From Streptomyces sp. NBC_01210 (GTDB lineage Bacteria; Actinomycetota; Actinomycetes; Streptomycetales; Streptomycetaceae), in the NCBI RefSeq assembly GCF_036010325.1, contig NZ_CP108549.1, forward strand, positions 7,130,001 through 7,194,000: DNA of 64,000 bases. The letters run 5' to 3'. This document shows positions 22,313-34,307 of the stretch, piece after piece. The position numbers were made by a program, and so were the translations under genes. Each line of letters begins with the position of its first letter. Position 1 is the stretch's first letter. The notes below the pieces were generated by a model. That model was not told where the DNA came from, did no database searches, and saw only the letters and a list, made by a program, of their open reading frames with translations.

Positions 22313-23842
22313 TCAGATGTCCCGGAAGATCTCGATCTGCGCGCCCACCGAGTTGAGGCGCTCCGCCAGATCCTCGTAACCCCGGTTGATGACGTACACA
22401 TTGCGCAGTACGGACGTGCCCTCGGCCGCCATCATCGCCAGCAGCACCACCACGGCAGGCCGCAGTGCGGGCGGGCACATCATCTCGGCCGCGCGCCAGC
22501 GGGTCGGGCCCTCGACCAGGACGCGGTGCGGGTCGAGCAACTGGAGGCGGCCGCCCAGGCGGTTGAGGTCCGTCAGATAGATCGCGCGGTTGTCGTAGAC
22601 CCAGTCGTGGATCAGCGTCTTGCCCTCGGCGACCGCCGCGATCGCCGCGAAGAACGGGACATTGTCGATGTTCAGACCGGGGAAGGGCATCGGGTGGATC
22701 TTGTCGATCGGCGCCTCCAGTTTGGAGGGCCGGACCGTCAGGTCCACCAGCCGGGTGCGGCCGTTGTCCGCCGCGTACTCCGGCGAGCGGTCGTGGTCGA
22801 GGCCCATCTCCTCCAGCACCGCGAGCTCGATCTCCATGAACTCGATCGGGACGCGGCGGATGGTGAGTTCGGACTCGGTGACGACCGCGGCGGCGAGCAG
22901 GCTCATCGCCTCGACCGGGTCCTCGGAGGGGCAGTAGTCGACGTCCACGTCGATGGTCGGCACGCCGTGCACCGTGAGCGTGGTCGTCCCGATCCCCTCG
23001 ACCTTGACGCCCAGCGCCTCCAGGAAGAAGCACAGATCCTGGACCATGTAATTGGAGGAGGCGTTGCGGATGACGGTCACACCGTCGTGCCGGGCCGCGG
23101 CCAGCAGCGCGTTCTCGGTCACGGTGTCGCCGCGTTCGGTCAGGACGATCGGGCGGTCGGGCGCGGTCGTGCCCTCCACCTTCGCGTGATACAGCCCCTC
23201 GGTCGCGGTGACGTCGAGACCGAAGCGGCGCAGCGCGATCATGTGCGGCTCGATGGTCCGCGTACCGAGGTCGCAGCCGCCGGCGTACGGCAGCCTGAAC
23301 GTGTCCATCCGGTGGAGCAGCGGACCGAGGAACATGATGATCGACCGGGTCCGGCGGGCGGCCTCCGCGTCGATGGCGTCCATGTCGAGCTGCGCGGGCG
23401 GCACGATCTCCAGATCCACGCCCTCGTTGATCCAACGGGTGCGCACCCCGATGGAGTTGAGCACCTCGAGCAGCCGGAAGACTTCCTCGATGCGGGCGAC
23501 TCGGCGCAGCACCGTACGGCCCTTGTTGAGCAGCGAGCCGCAGAGCAGCGCCACACACGCGTTCTTGCTCGTCTTGACATCGATGGCGCCGGAGAGCCGG
23601 CGTCGGCCGACCACCCGAAGGTGCATGGGCCCGGCGTAGCCGAGCGAGACGATCTCGCTGTCGAGCGCCTCACCGATGCGCGCGATCATCTCAAGACTGA
23701 TGTTCTGGTTGCCGCGTTCGATGCGATTCACCGCGCTCTGGCTGGTGCCGAGTGCCTCGGCCAACTGCGTCTGTGTCCAGCCCCGATGCTGACGGGCGTC
23801 ACGGATGAGCTTGCCGATGCGTACGAGGTAGTCGTCTGCCAT
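22313..23842 (-). CDS. murA2: HTH domain fused to UDP-N-acetylglucosamine 1-carboxyvinyltransferase (MurA-type)
   Basis: This 509-aa protein starts with an XRE helix-turn-helix (residues 8-62, WTQTQLAEALGTSQSAVNRIERGNQ) fused to a full EPSP/MurA fold. Catalytic features are retained: the Lys-Asn pair in SKNACVALL, the Cys loop AGGCDLGTR, Arg in TRSIIMFLGPL and Arg in PPALRPAV. The FPTD loop of MurA is FPGLNIDN here, apparently with a 3-residue insertion before the Asp. It would add enolpyruvate to UDP-GlcNAc in peptidoglycan synthesis while binding DNA. A palindrome lies 12 nt upstream of the start. The location next to aconitase matches SCO5998 (murA2) from memory. Confidence 0.88.
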   Translation of the reverse strand: MADDYLVRIGKLIRDARQHRGWTQTQLAEALGTSQSAVNRIERGNQNISLEMIARIGEALDSEIVSLGYAGPMHLRVVGRRRLSGAIDVKTSKNACVALLCGSLLNKGRTVLRRVARIEEVFRLLEVLNSIGVRTRWINEGVDLEIVPPAQLDMDAIDAEAARRTRSIIMFLGPLLHRMDTFRLPYAGGCDLGTRTIEPHMIALRRFGLDVTATEGLYHAKVEGTTAPDRPIVLTERGDTVTENALLAAARHDGVTVIRNASSNYMVQDLCFFLEALGVKVEGIGTTTLTVHGVPTIDVDVDYCPSEDPVEAMSLLAAAVVTESELTIRRVPIEFMEIELAVLEEMGLDHDRSPEYAADNGRTRLVDLTVRPSKLEAPIDKIHPMPFPGLNIDNVPFFAAIAAVAEGKTLIHDWVYDNRAIYLTDLNRLGGRLQLLDPHRVLVEGPTRWRAAEMMCPPALRPAVVVLLAMMAAEGTSVLRNVYVINRGYEDLAERLNSVGAQIEIFRDI

Positions 23843-23853
23843 GGCTGCACGCT

Positions 23854-23869
23854 ATCTCAGATATGAGAT
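23854..23869. promoter_or_regulatory. Palindrome ATCTC-N6-GAGAT upstream of HTH-MurA
   Basis: ATCTCAGATATGAGAT has 6-bp perfect arms and ends 12 nt before the ATG. The same ATCTC-N6-GAGAT pattern recurs in the aconitase promoter. It suggests autoregulation by the fused HTH domain or control by a shared regulator. Confidence 0.5.
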
Positions 23870-23891
23870 GTGATCGTGCATGGGTAGGCCG

Positions 23892-24086
23892 TCAGGGTGG
23901 CAGCCGGTGGGCAGCCGGGCGTCGCGGTTCGTGTGGCGGGAGTTCGGCCGTCTCCGCCGGTGGCGGTTGGAAGACGAGGCGGTCGCGCCCGGCGTCGACA
24001 TGAGCGAATCCGGGCGCATCCTTGATGAAGGCGCCGTCCGCGTCCGCATCCCGGCTGTGGAGGAGCACATGCGCGCCGCCGAACAT
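23892..24086 (-). pseudogene. Truncated VOC (glyoxalase-like) paralogue
   Basis: The minus-strand frame MFGGAHVLLHSRDADADGAF... closely follows the intact VOC gene at 24288 (MINGAHVILYSQDAEADRAF..., then VDAG and PPAE). The copy stops after 64 residues instead of 116, losing the second half and its metal/substrate strands. It is in inverted orientation to the intact copy, about 200 nt away, pointing to an inverted duplication followed by decay. Confidence 0.65.
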
Positions 24087-24287
24087 GCTCCGATACTGAG
24101 TCGGGCGCAGGGGCGCGGCAAGCGCACCGCCGCCGTACGGGCGCCCTGCCCGTGTCTTCGGGCGAGGTGTCCGTTGTCATGCAACTCAGTCGTCGTGTCA
24201 TCGATGCAGTCGAAGGTTTTCTTGCACCTGAGGGTGCCAGGATGCCGGGGACACGACCGCCGGCAAGTCGACGGGCAGGAGCCAGCC

Positions 24288-24638
24288 ATGATCAACGGTG
24301 CACATGTCATCCTCTACAGCCAGGACGCCGAGGCGGACCGTGCCTTCATCCGTGACGTCCTCGACTTTCCCGGCGTCGACGCGGGCGCTGGCTGGCTCAT
24401 CTTCAAGCTGCCCCCGGCCGAGGTGGCCGTGCACCCGACCGACGGCCCGCCCCAGCACGAGTTCTTCCTGATGTGTGATGACCTTGATTCCCAGCTCGGC
24501 GAGTTCCGCGCGCAGGGCGTCGAGATCACCCGCCCGGTCAGCGAACAGCGCTGGGGCAAACTGACTGCGATCCGGCTCCCCAGCGGCGCCGAACTCCCGC
24601 TGTACGAACCGCTGCACCCCACCGCCCACAGCCTGTGA
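24288..24638 (+). CDS. VOC-family (glyoxalase/bleomycin-resistance-like) protein
   Basis: This 116-aa single-domain protein starts at the ATG at 24288 behind CAGGAG. The beta-alpha-beta-beta-beta pattern shows as HVILYSQDAEADRAFIRDVL, WLIFKLPPAEVAVHP, HEFFLMCDDLDSQLGEFRAQGVEI and LTAIRLPSGAELPLYEP, with the C-terminal Glu position of the metal site as LYEP. VOC dimers bind or modify small molecules; the substrate is unknown. A broken inverted paralogue lies just upstream. Confidence 0.85.
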   Translation: MINGAHVILYSQDAEADRAFIRDVLDFPGVDAGAGWLIFKLPPAEVAVHPTDGPPQHEFFLMCDDLDSQLGEFRAQGVEITRPVSEQRWGKLTAIRLPSGAELPLYEPLHPTAHSL

Positions 24639-24804
24639 CCCCACAGCACTCAGCTCAGCGTGACGGATCTCAGGGTGGCCGCGGACCGTCGGTGGCGCCG
24701 CCGCGACAGGGAGGCCGTCCGCATCGGAATCGCGTTCGTAGCGGTTCGTTGTCCCGTCTTCGTCTTGGCGCATGGGGACAGAACGAGGACGCGTTCGCGG
24801 CCCC

Positions 24805-25233
24805 TCAGTCGATACAGAACTCGTTGCCTTCGATGTCCTGCATCGGGATGCACGAATCATTGCCGTCATACAGCGTTCGCACGTGTACCGCGCCGAGCGG
24901 GACCAGTCGTGCGCATTCGGCCTCAAGTGCGGCGAGGCGCTTCTTACCTACGAGTCCGGTGCCGACCCGCACGTCAAGATGCAGCCGGTTCTTGGCGGCC
25001 TTCCCTTCGGGGACGCGCTGGAAGTACAGTCGCGGGCCCACACCTGAGGGATCACTGCAGGCGAACCATGAATCCCGCTGCTCGGGTGGCTGGGATCGCT
25101 TGAAATCGTCCCAAGTGGCAAACCCCTCCGGTGGCGGCGGTACGGCATACCCCAACACCTCGCACCAGAAACGAGCGAGGCGTTCAGGTTCTGCGCAGTC
25201 GAAGGTGACTTGGAACTTCTTGATCGACGTCAT
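24805..25233 (-). CDS. VOC-family glyoxalase-like protein
   Basis: This 142-aa protein starts MTSIKKFQVTFDCAEPERLARFWCEVLGYAVPPPPEGFATWDDF, the typical Streptomyces glyoxalase-like (DUF-type VOC) start, and continues with RLYFQRVPEGKAAKNRLHLDVRVG and ends MQDIEGNEFCID, where the Glu completes a VOC metal site. A 10-residue upstream extension (to 25263) is possible but less like the family. Substrate unknown. It is unrelated in detail to the VOC gene at 24288. Confidence 0.87.
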   Translation of the reverse strand: MTSIKKFQVTFDCAEPERLARFWCEVLGYAVPPPPEGFATWDDFKRSQPPEQRDSWFACSDPSGVGPRLYFQRVPEGKAAKNRLHLDVRVGTGLVGKKRLAALEAECARLVPLGAVHVRTLYDGNDSCIPMQDIEGNEFCID

Positions 25234-25278
25234 CGGTCCACCGTATTGGCGCGTGCTGTCCACCGAGATCCCGGGGTT

Positions 25279-25831
25279 TCATCGCCGTGCGGGTCGAGGT
25301 CTCGCGTGACATGAGTAGCGCCAACGGACCAGATCGCCTGAGACGACGAGCGAATCGGACCAGATCACGTGAGGCAACGGTGAGGCCGCCCCTGACTGTG
25401 CTGCGAAGACCTCCCGCAGCCGGTCCGCGGACGGGCGGTGCAGGCATCGTGGGTGCCGGTAGCGCGACAGCCACCGGACATTCGCCAGCAGCACCGCCTC
25501 CGGTGTCCCCACCCGCTCGAATCCCCACCCCGCCTGGGCGCAGGCGATCCGCGGCACAGCATGTCGGCTTCGAGTCCTGGCTGGAGCGGGACCGGCTCCT
25601 GTTCATGGACTTCGACCCGAAGGTGGCCGGAATCGCCTCGCAGCCGTTCGGCTGCACTGGCACGACGGCGAGCCCGGTCGTCGCCGCCCAGTACCAGCCC
25701 GCGAAGTGACGCTCACCCCGCGACCAGCGAAACGGCCGCACCGGGACCACGTCCTCGAAACGGGCCGTCACGCAGTCCAGCAGCGGACGCCGCTGTCGCT
25801 CGTGTACGGCATCCACGTACGACAGCTCAAC
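25279..25831 (-). pseudogene. TnsA-like endonuclease pseudogene with an inverted internal segment
   Basis: Three pieces of a Streptomyces TnsA-like heteromeric transposase endonuclease are seen. The N-terminal part is on the minus strand (about 25831-25675: VELSYVDAVHERQ, HFAGWYWAATTG). The C-terminal part is also minus (about 25550-25279: ACAQAGWGFERVG, LLANVRWLSRYRHPRCLH, PLPHVIWSD). The middle, HVGFESWLERDRLLFMDFDPKVAGIASQPF, reads on the plus strand at 25557-25647, and one lost base then shifts the frame of the following WLHWHDGE. About 35 residues between middle and C-terminus (the HAPDYFARL region) are missing. So a ~115-bp block was inverted in place with some loss. Family identity is from memory. 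Confidence 0.7.
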
Positions 25832-25963
25832 GTGCGGCCCCGCAAGATCCACGCCAGTTCGCTGAGACGGAAGGCGAAACGACTGGGTTCGTTGAGTAAA
25901 CGCCTCGATTGGATGAGAGCGGTCACGAGGTCCGGGCATGACCCCGCAGCGGTCATGTACTAG

Positions 25964-28828
<2,865 letters not shown>

Positions 28829-28854
28829 GCACGGCGGTACGGCGTAGGCAGCAA

Positions 28855-28890
28855 AAGGGCCGCATCCCCGGTGACGGGGGTGCGGCCCTT
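28855..28890. terminator. Bidirectional terminator after acnA
   Basis: A 16-bp stem (AAGGGCCGCATCCCCG with its near-perfect complement) and GTGA loop, flanked by A- and T-containing ends, lies between convergent acnA and the FG-GAP gene. Confidence 0.85.
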
Positions 28891-28922
28891 CCGTGTGGGC
28901 TACGGTGCCGACAGCTGCCGGA

Positions 28923-29849
28923 TCAGAACAGCTTGGGGTAGATGTTGAAGCCCGCGCCGACCTTGACGCGAGGGGTGTTGAACGGGGCGGAGGCCTTGCC
29001 GCTGCCCTTGTACATCCACAGCGCGCCCGCGGCGTCGCGGACGACGACGTCCGCCAGGCCGTCCAGGTTCAGGTCACCGTTGGCGATGACCTTGTTGTAG
29101 ATGTTCCAGCCGGCGCCGACCTTGGTGCGGGCCGAGAAGGGTGCTGCGGCGTTGCCCGTGCCCTTGTAGAGCCACAGCGCGCCGGTCTTGTCCTTGGCGA
29201 GGATGTCCGTGCGGCCGTCGCCGGACAGGTCGGCCTTGCCGGTGATGTGAGAGTAGGCATTCCAGCCGGGACCGACCTTCACCCGCGCGGTGACCGTGCC
29301 GTTGCTGTTGCCCTTGTAGAGCCAGAGCACACCGGCGTTGTCCCGGGCGAGGATGTCGTCCTGCACGGTACCGCCGAGGTTGCCCGGTGACAGGACCAGG
29401 TTGTAGATGTTCCAGCCCTTGCCCACCCGGCGGCTGCTCGTGTCGTCGGCAAAGAAGACGTTGCCGGCGGTGTCCCAGCTCCAGGCGCCGTCGTACTTGC
29501 CGTCCGCATTGAGGTCCATCGAGGCCACGTTCTTGACCGGGCCCCAGCCGCTCGAGACGTAGCTGCGGGCGGCGAAGCTGCCCTTCCCGTTGGGGCCGTA
29601 GAGGTAGGCGTCGGACTTCTTGTCCACCGCCCAGAGCAGGTAGACCGGGGCGGCGGCGGCCTGTGCCGCGGCGGGCGCGTTCGACGGCGCCGCAAGCAGG
29701 CGGCTGACGGCGACGCCCTTCAGCGGCTGGGGAGCCGGGGTGTCGGCCACGGCCGCTCCGGCGGAGGTGCCGACCAGGGCAGCGGCTATGGCTGCGACGG
29801 CGAGACGCGACAGCACGCGTCCGCGCTTACGGCCGGGAAGATTGGCCAC
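28923..29849 (-). CDS. Secreted FG-GAP/VCBS-repeat protein
   Basis: This 308-aa protein starts at GTG 29849 (GGAG 8 nt before). A signal peptide (RKRGRVLSRLAVAAIAAALVGTSAGAAVADT) precedes four or five repeats of the type GNL(D)xDGxxDIxxRDxxGxLWLYKG, each with a calcium-binding D-x-D/N-x-D loop (ADLSGDGRTDILAKD, GDLNLDGLADVVVRD). It would fold as a beta-propeller-like extracellular binding protein. No catalytic motif is seen. Streptomyces have many such stand-alone secreted proteins of unknown partner. Confidence 0.88.
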   Translation of the reverse strand: MANLPGRKRGRVLSRLAVAAIAAALVGTSAGAAVADTPAPQPLKGVAVSRLLAAPSNAPAAAQAAAAPVYLLWAVDKKSDAYLYGPNGKGSFAARSYVSSGWGPVKNVASMDLNADGKYDGAWSWDTAGNVFFADDTSSRRVGKGWNIYNLVLSPGNLGGTVQDDILARDNAGVLWLYKGNSNGTVTARVKVGPGWNAYSHITGKADLSGDGRTDILAKDKTGALWLYKGTGNAAAPFSARTKVGAGWNIYNKVIANGDLNLDGLADVVVRDAAGALWMYKGSGKASAPFNTPRVKVGAGFNIYPKLF

Positions 29850-29994
29850 GTATGTGCTCCATGTGTGTGATGAGGCGCGATATACCTCAGGTGGTCATCG
29901 CAGGATCTTCATGATCGTTGCACAACATCCTTACGAGTCAATCGATTTGAAGGGGAATGAGTGGGTCCGTAGCGGGCGCGGCCGGGGACAAAGG

Positions 29995-30025
29995 GGCCCG
30001 CACCCGGTGGGACCGGGTGCGGGCC
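29995..30025 (-). terminator. Terminator of the GH92 gene
   Basis: A perfect 14-bp stem (GGCCCGCACCCGGT) with a 3-nt loop lies 29 nt past the GH92 stop. Confidence 0.8.
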
Positions 30026-30053
30026 TGTGGTGATGTGTGACGAACTCGATACG

Positions 30054-33000
30054 TCAGGAGAGCAGCTCCACCTCCGCGAGCGTCGCCGCCGTACCTGCCG
30101 CCACAAGGCGGTACTTCGCGTACGCACCAGGGTTCTGGACGGTGAAGACGCGGGTCTGCCTGTCCCAGGCGAAGGCCTGACCGGTCCGCCTGTCCAGGTC
30201 CTGCCAGGCCGTCCCGTCATTCGAGCCCTGCAGCACCCAGCCCGCCGGGGCCTTGTCCTTCGTGGCCGAGGTGAGGGTGTACTGCACCGCGCGGGTCCTC
30301 GACGCCACCGGCAGCTCCGGCGACTGGAACGACGACTGAGTCGCGGAGGAGTTGTCGAAGAGCGGACCGTCCGCCGCGATCACATCGTGGCGCGGCGACG
30401 GCACCTTGTCGTCCTGGGTGATGGAGACCGGGGCGGCGTTCTTGCCCGTACCCCAGGAGGACGGCTTCGGGCCCATCGCGAACTCCAGCGTGCCGCCCCG
30501 CGCGATCAGATCGTGCGGCAGAGCCGTGGAGTTCCAGGTCCTGCCGTTCACCTTCAGACCCTGGACATAGATGTTCTGCGCGCTGTTCTTCGGGGCCTTG
30601 ACCACCAGGTCGCGGCCGTTCTCCAGATGGACGGTCGCCTTGGTGAAGAGCGGCGACCCGATCGCGTACTCGCCACTGCCCATCACCAGCGGATAGAAGC
30701 CGAGCGCGGAGAAGAGATACCAGGCGGACTGCTCGCCGTTGTCCTCGTCGCCGTGGTAGCCCTGTCCGATCTCGCTGCCGGTGTAGAGGCGGGAGAGTAC
30801 CTCGCGCACCTTCTCCTGGGTCTTCCAGGGCTGCGAGGCGGCGTTGTACATGTACGTGACGTGGTGCGCGACCTGGTTGGAGTGGCCGTACATGCCCATC
30901 CGTACGTCACGGGCCTCCGTCATCTCATGGATGACGCTGCCGTAGGAACCGACGAAATCGGGCGAGGCCGTCTCCGGGGTGGAGAAGTAGGTGTCGAGCT
31001 TCTTGCCGAGACCGGAGCGGCCGCCGTAGAGATTGGCCAGACCGCGCGAGTCCTGAGGTGCGGTGAACGCGTATCCGTAACCGTTTGTCTCGGTGTAGTC
31101 ATAGCCCCACACCCGCGGGTCGTACTGGTCGGACGGAACCCGCCAGTCGCCCTTGGGATCACGGCCCTGGAAGAAGCCGGCCTTGGAGTCGAAGAGCGTG
31201 ACGTAGTTACGGGCCCGGTTGAGGAAGTACTCGGACTCCTCCTTGTAGCGGGCGTTCCTGGTCTTCTTGTAGAGGGCCTGGCCCATCTTCGACAGGCCGT
31301 AGTCGTTGAGGTAGCCCTCCAGTGACCAGGACAGGCCCTCATGCGTGTCGGTGGAGGCGTAGCCGAGGAACGATGAGGTCTCCATGCCCTTGCGGCCGAC
31401 GCCCGAGCTGGGCGGTACCACGGTCGCGTTCTTCAGCGCCGCCTCGTACGCAGCCTCGGCGTCGAAGTCCACGCCCTTGACGTACGCGTCGGCGAAGGCC
31501 ACGTCCGAGCTGGTGCCGGTCATCAGGTCGGCATAGCCCGGCGAGGACCAGCGGGAGATCCAGCCGCCGTCCTTGTACTGCTGGACGAAGCCGTCCACCA
31601 GCTCGCCCGCCTTCTTCGGAGTGAGGAAGGAGTATGCGGGCCAGGTCGTCCGGTAGGTGTCCCAGAAGCCGTTGTTGACATAGACCCTGCCGTCGACGAT
31701 CTTCGCGCCGGTACGGGTCGGCGTGTCGGGGCCCGTCATCGGCGAGAACGGGCTCGCGTACTGCTGCTTGGGACGGGACGCGGTGCCGGTGTTCTCGAAC
31801 CCGGAGTTGGGATAGAGGTAGAGCCGGTACAGGCTGGAGTAGAGCGTGGTGAGCTGGTCCCGGTTGGCGCCCTCCACCTCGACCCTGCCGAGCAGATCGT
31901 CCCAGGCGTCCTGCGCGCGCTCCTTCACCCGATCGAAGCGGGTGCCGGCCGGAATCTCTTCGGCGAGGTTCTTCTTCGCCTGGTCGACACTGATCAGTGA
32001 CGTGGCCAGGCGCAGATTGACCGTGCGGTCCGTGCCCGCCGCGAAGCGGAGATGGCCGGTGACGCCGTCGGCGCCCGACGCGGTGACCGGCGCGTCGAAG
32101 ACGCCGTACACGAAGAGCCGGGTGGCGCCCGTGGACAGCCCGCTCTTGACATCCGAGAAACCGGTGAAGGAGCTGGTGCCCGGATCGAGGGTCAGGCCGC
32201 CTTCCTTGGTGACGTTGTCGAAGATGACGCTCGCATCGTCACCGGGATAGGTGAACCGCATCATCGCCGCGTGATCGGTCGGGGTCAGCTCCGCCTTGAG
32301 GCCGTTCTCGAACGTGACGCCGTAGTAGTGCGGACGCGCGGTCTCCTTCTCGTGACGGAAGGGGAGGGCGCGCTTGACCCGGTCGGTGTCCGGGGTGCCG
32401 GCGGCTGCGGACGGCATCAGCTGGAAGGTCTGGCGGTCACCCATCCACGGGCTCGGCTCATGGCTGGCGCTGAAGGCCTGCACGGTCGGCAGATTGTCCG
32501 CGTTGTTGCCGCGCGCGTACTCGTACAGCCAGCCCTTGGACGCGGAGTTCGTCGCCGGAGTCCAGAAGTTGAAGCCATGCGGGACGGCGGTGGCGGGGAA
32601 GGTGTTGCCGCGCGAGAAGGAGCCGCTGGAATTGGTGCCGCGGAGGGTCGAGGCGTAGTCCGAAAGGTGGGCAAGCCGCTTCTCCGGAGCCTTGGACGCC
32701 AGGGCGATGTCGTCGATCCAGCCCTGGAACTTCGCCGGGCCCTTGGGGGAGTCGTACGCCACCAGGATCCGGTCCACCGTCTTGCCGGCCGCGACCGTGC
32801 CGATCCTGGAGGCGACCTGGTTCCACTGGTTGACGTAGAGCCGCTTGGCGGCGCCCTGGCCCTGCGGGGTCAGCAGCCCGCCGTGGGAGTCGGTGGCCTT
32901 CAGATCACTCAGATAGGTGCCGTCGGTGAAGGCAAGATCCACCGACACATTCGTGGCCGGGTAGTTGAGATCCGTCTCCGGCAGGGACGGGAAGATCCGG

Positions 33001-33887
33001 TACGAGAGTTCGGTGTCACGGCGTACGGCCGTGTTGACGTCGAAGACCTTGTTGTACGAGTAGGCCCGGCCGTCCGGCTTGTGGGTACCGGCGTACTTCA
33101 GAGCACGCTTGCCGGTGAATCCGGCATTCGCCTTGGCGGTGGGGGAGCCGCCGGGACCGCGGTCGACCTGGGTGCGCATATCGACCGGCACGGGCGTGCT
33201 GGTGTCGCCGTTGGAGAACTGGACATCGGCGAGCTGGGTGGCATCGGAGGCGCCGTTGTTCTTGGTGATCTCCAGGCGATAGTGCGCGTACGCCGTCACG
33301 TTCGCCGGATCGGCGATGTCGTACGTCTTGGTCTCGAAGCGCTTCTCAAAGGTCTGGCCCTCGCGGGTGTCCAGGACCTTCCACTCCTTGCCGTCGGCGG
33401 AGCCCTTCAGGGTCCAGTCCCTGGGGTCGCGCTCGGCGTGGTCGTTCGCGGATGTCAGCGCATAGGTGACGACCTTGACCGGCGCATCCGCGTCGAACTC
33501 GATCCAGGCGGTGGGCTCGAATCCCAGCCATTTGGTGCCCGGCTGGAGATCGACCAGATTCTCCTTGGTCTCGCCCGCGCCGGAGTTTTCGTCGCTGGCA
33601 CGCAGTTCTATTACCTTGTCGGTGACGTTGCCCGGAATCCCACTGGAGAATCCGCCATCGACCCCTTCTGCCCGTTTCTGTCCGTCCGCTCCGATATCAA
33701 CGGTATTACGCCAGTCCGGCTGGGGTTGGTCCGCTTCGAAGGAGGAGTGGAACTCCCCGTCGTGTCCGGCGGGTTGGGCGGGCCGGGCGATGGCGGCCGA
33801 CTGGGCCGTCACCACGAGAAGTGATGCGGCCACCACCACCGCGGCCGTATGGGCGTGTCTGTGCCGAGGTCCGGTTCTGGGCTGCAT
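30054..33887 (-). CDS. Secreted GH92 alpha-mannosidase with flanking discoidin-type domains
   Basis: This 1277-aa protein starts at the ATG at 33887 (GGAGG ribosome site) with a signal peptide (HTAAVVVAASLLVVTAQSAAIARPA). After it comes an F5/8-type carbohydrate-binding domain (about 75-190, GTKWLGFEPTAWIEFDAD...YAHYRLEITKNNGASDATQLADVQ), a linker beta domain, then the GH92 N-terminal and catalytic domains (LSDYASTLRGTNSSGSFSRGNTFPATAVPHGFNFWTP split over two motifs, and later GYHGDEDNGEQSAWYLFSALGFYPLVMGSGEYAIGSP). The last ~130 residues form a second discoidin-like domain. GH92 enzymes are calcium-dependent exo-alpha-mannosidases acting on N-glycans or fungal mannans. It is divergent from the N-acetylglucosamine importer. 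Confidence 0.93.
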   Translation of the reverse strand: MQPRTGPRHRHAHTAAVVVAASLLVVTAQSAAIARPAQPAGHDGEFHSSFEADQPQPDWRNTVDIGADGQKRAEGVDGGFSSGIPGNVTDKVIELRASDENSGAGETKENLVDLQPGTKWLGFEPTAWIEFDADAPVKVVTYALTSANDHAERDPRDWTLKGSADGKEWKVLDTREGQTFEKRFETKTYDIADPANVTAYAHYRLEITKNNGASDATQLADVQFSNGDTSTPVPVDMRTQVDRGPGGSPTAKANAGFTGKRALKYAGTHKPDGRAYSYNKVFDVNTAVRRDTELSYRIFPSLPETDLNYPATNVSVDLAFTDGTYLSDLKATDSHGGLLTPQGQGAAKRLYVNQWNQVASRIGTVAAGKTVDRILVAYDSPKGPAKFQGWIDDIALASKAPEKRLAHLSDYASTLRGTNSSGSFSRGNTFPATAVPHGFNFWTPATNSASKGWLYEYARGNNADNLPTVQAFSASHEPSPWMGDRQTFQLMPSAAAGTPDTDRVKRALPFRHEKETARPHYYGVTFENGLKAELTPTDHAAMMRFTYPGDDASVIFDNVTKEGGLTLDPGTSSFTGFSDVKSGLSTGATRLFVYGVFDAPVTASGADGVTGHLRFAAGTDRTVNLRLATSLISVDQAKKNLAEEIPAGTRFDRVKERAQDAWDDLLGRVEVEGANRDQLTTLYSSLYRLYLYPNSGFENTGTASRPKQQYASPFSPMTGPDTPTRTGAKIVDGRVYVNNGFWDTYRTTWPAYSFLTPKKAGELVDGFVQQYKDGGWISRWSSPGYADLMTGTSSDVAFADAYVKGVDFDAEAAYEAALKNATVVPPSSGVGRKGMETSSFLGYASTDTHEGLSWSLEGYLNDYGLSKMGQALYKKTRNARYKEESEYFLNRARNYVTLFDSKAGFFQGRDPKGDWRVPSDQYDPRVWGYDYTETNGYGYAFTAPQDSRGLANLYGGRSGLGKKLDTYFSTPETASPDFVGSYGSVIHEMTEARDVRMGMYGHSNQVAHHVTYMYNAASQPWKTQEKVREVLSRLYTGSEIGQGYHGDEDNGEQSAWYLFSALGFYPLVMGSGEYAIGSPLFTKATVHLENGRDLVVKAPKNSAQNIYVQGLKVNGRTWNSTALPHDLIARGGTLEFAMGPKPSSWGTGKNAAPVSITQDDKVPSPRHDVIAADGPLFDNSSATQSSFQSPELPVASRTRAVQYTLTSATKDKAPAGWVLQGSNDGTAWQDLDRRTGQAFAWDRQTRVFTVQNPGAYAKYRLVAAGTAATLAEVELLS

Positions 33888-34069
33888 CCTGATCTTTTCC
33901 TCCCGTGGAAAAGTGTTGGACAACGTTGTCAGGCGCGATCCGCAGAATCCAGTAGGGAGGCAAGTGCGCGGTGGTGTCAAGGGTGTTGAATATCCGGGAT
34001 ATCCGCGAGGTCTCAACTCGGGAAAGACTGCCGCTCAAACCTGCATTCGATCTTGCCCAGCTGGCGGGA

Positions 34070-34085
34070 AGTGGACTATACCTGT
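34070..34085. promoter_or_regulatory. DasR-box (dre)-like sequence
   Basis: AGTGGACTATACCTGT matches the reversed dre consensus AGTGGTCTAGACCAGT (recalled) at 13 of 16 positions. It is in the divergent region between the GH92 mannosidase and ngcE, so GlcNAc-responsive DasR could control both. Confidence 0.5.
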
Positions 34086-34307
34086 CGGCGTCTGCATAGC
34101 CTTGGCACAGTCGCTCGGCGGCGGACACGGGGGACGGGGGATGGCGGATGCCTCAGTACTACACCTGCCGGTATTCCGCCCGTCCCTCATGCCCAACCCT
34201 GCACGACCCAAGCGCAACTGACCGCGGTGGCGGGGCCCTTCGCCTAGGCGAATACGAACGGGTGACCGGTACACCGCCTGAGTCCTGGAGAAGGCGAGGA
34301 CTTGAGC

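Noticed and set aside
22634..22680. Loss of the catalytic Asp in the FPTD loop of the MurA-type enzyme
   Set aside because: FPGLNIDN can be aligned with a 3-residue insertion that keeps the Asp, so inactivation cannot be claimed.
22301..23866. 521-aa plus-strand open frame opposite HTH-MurA
   Set aside because: Shadow frame: R/H/D-rich low-complexity protein with no motif, antisense to a well supported gene.
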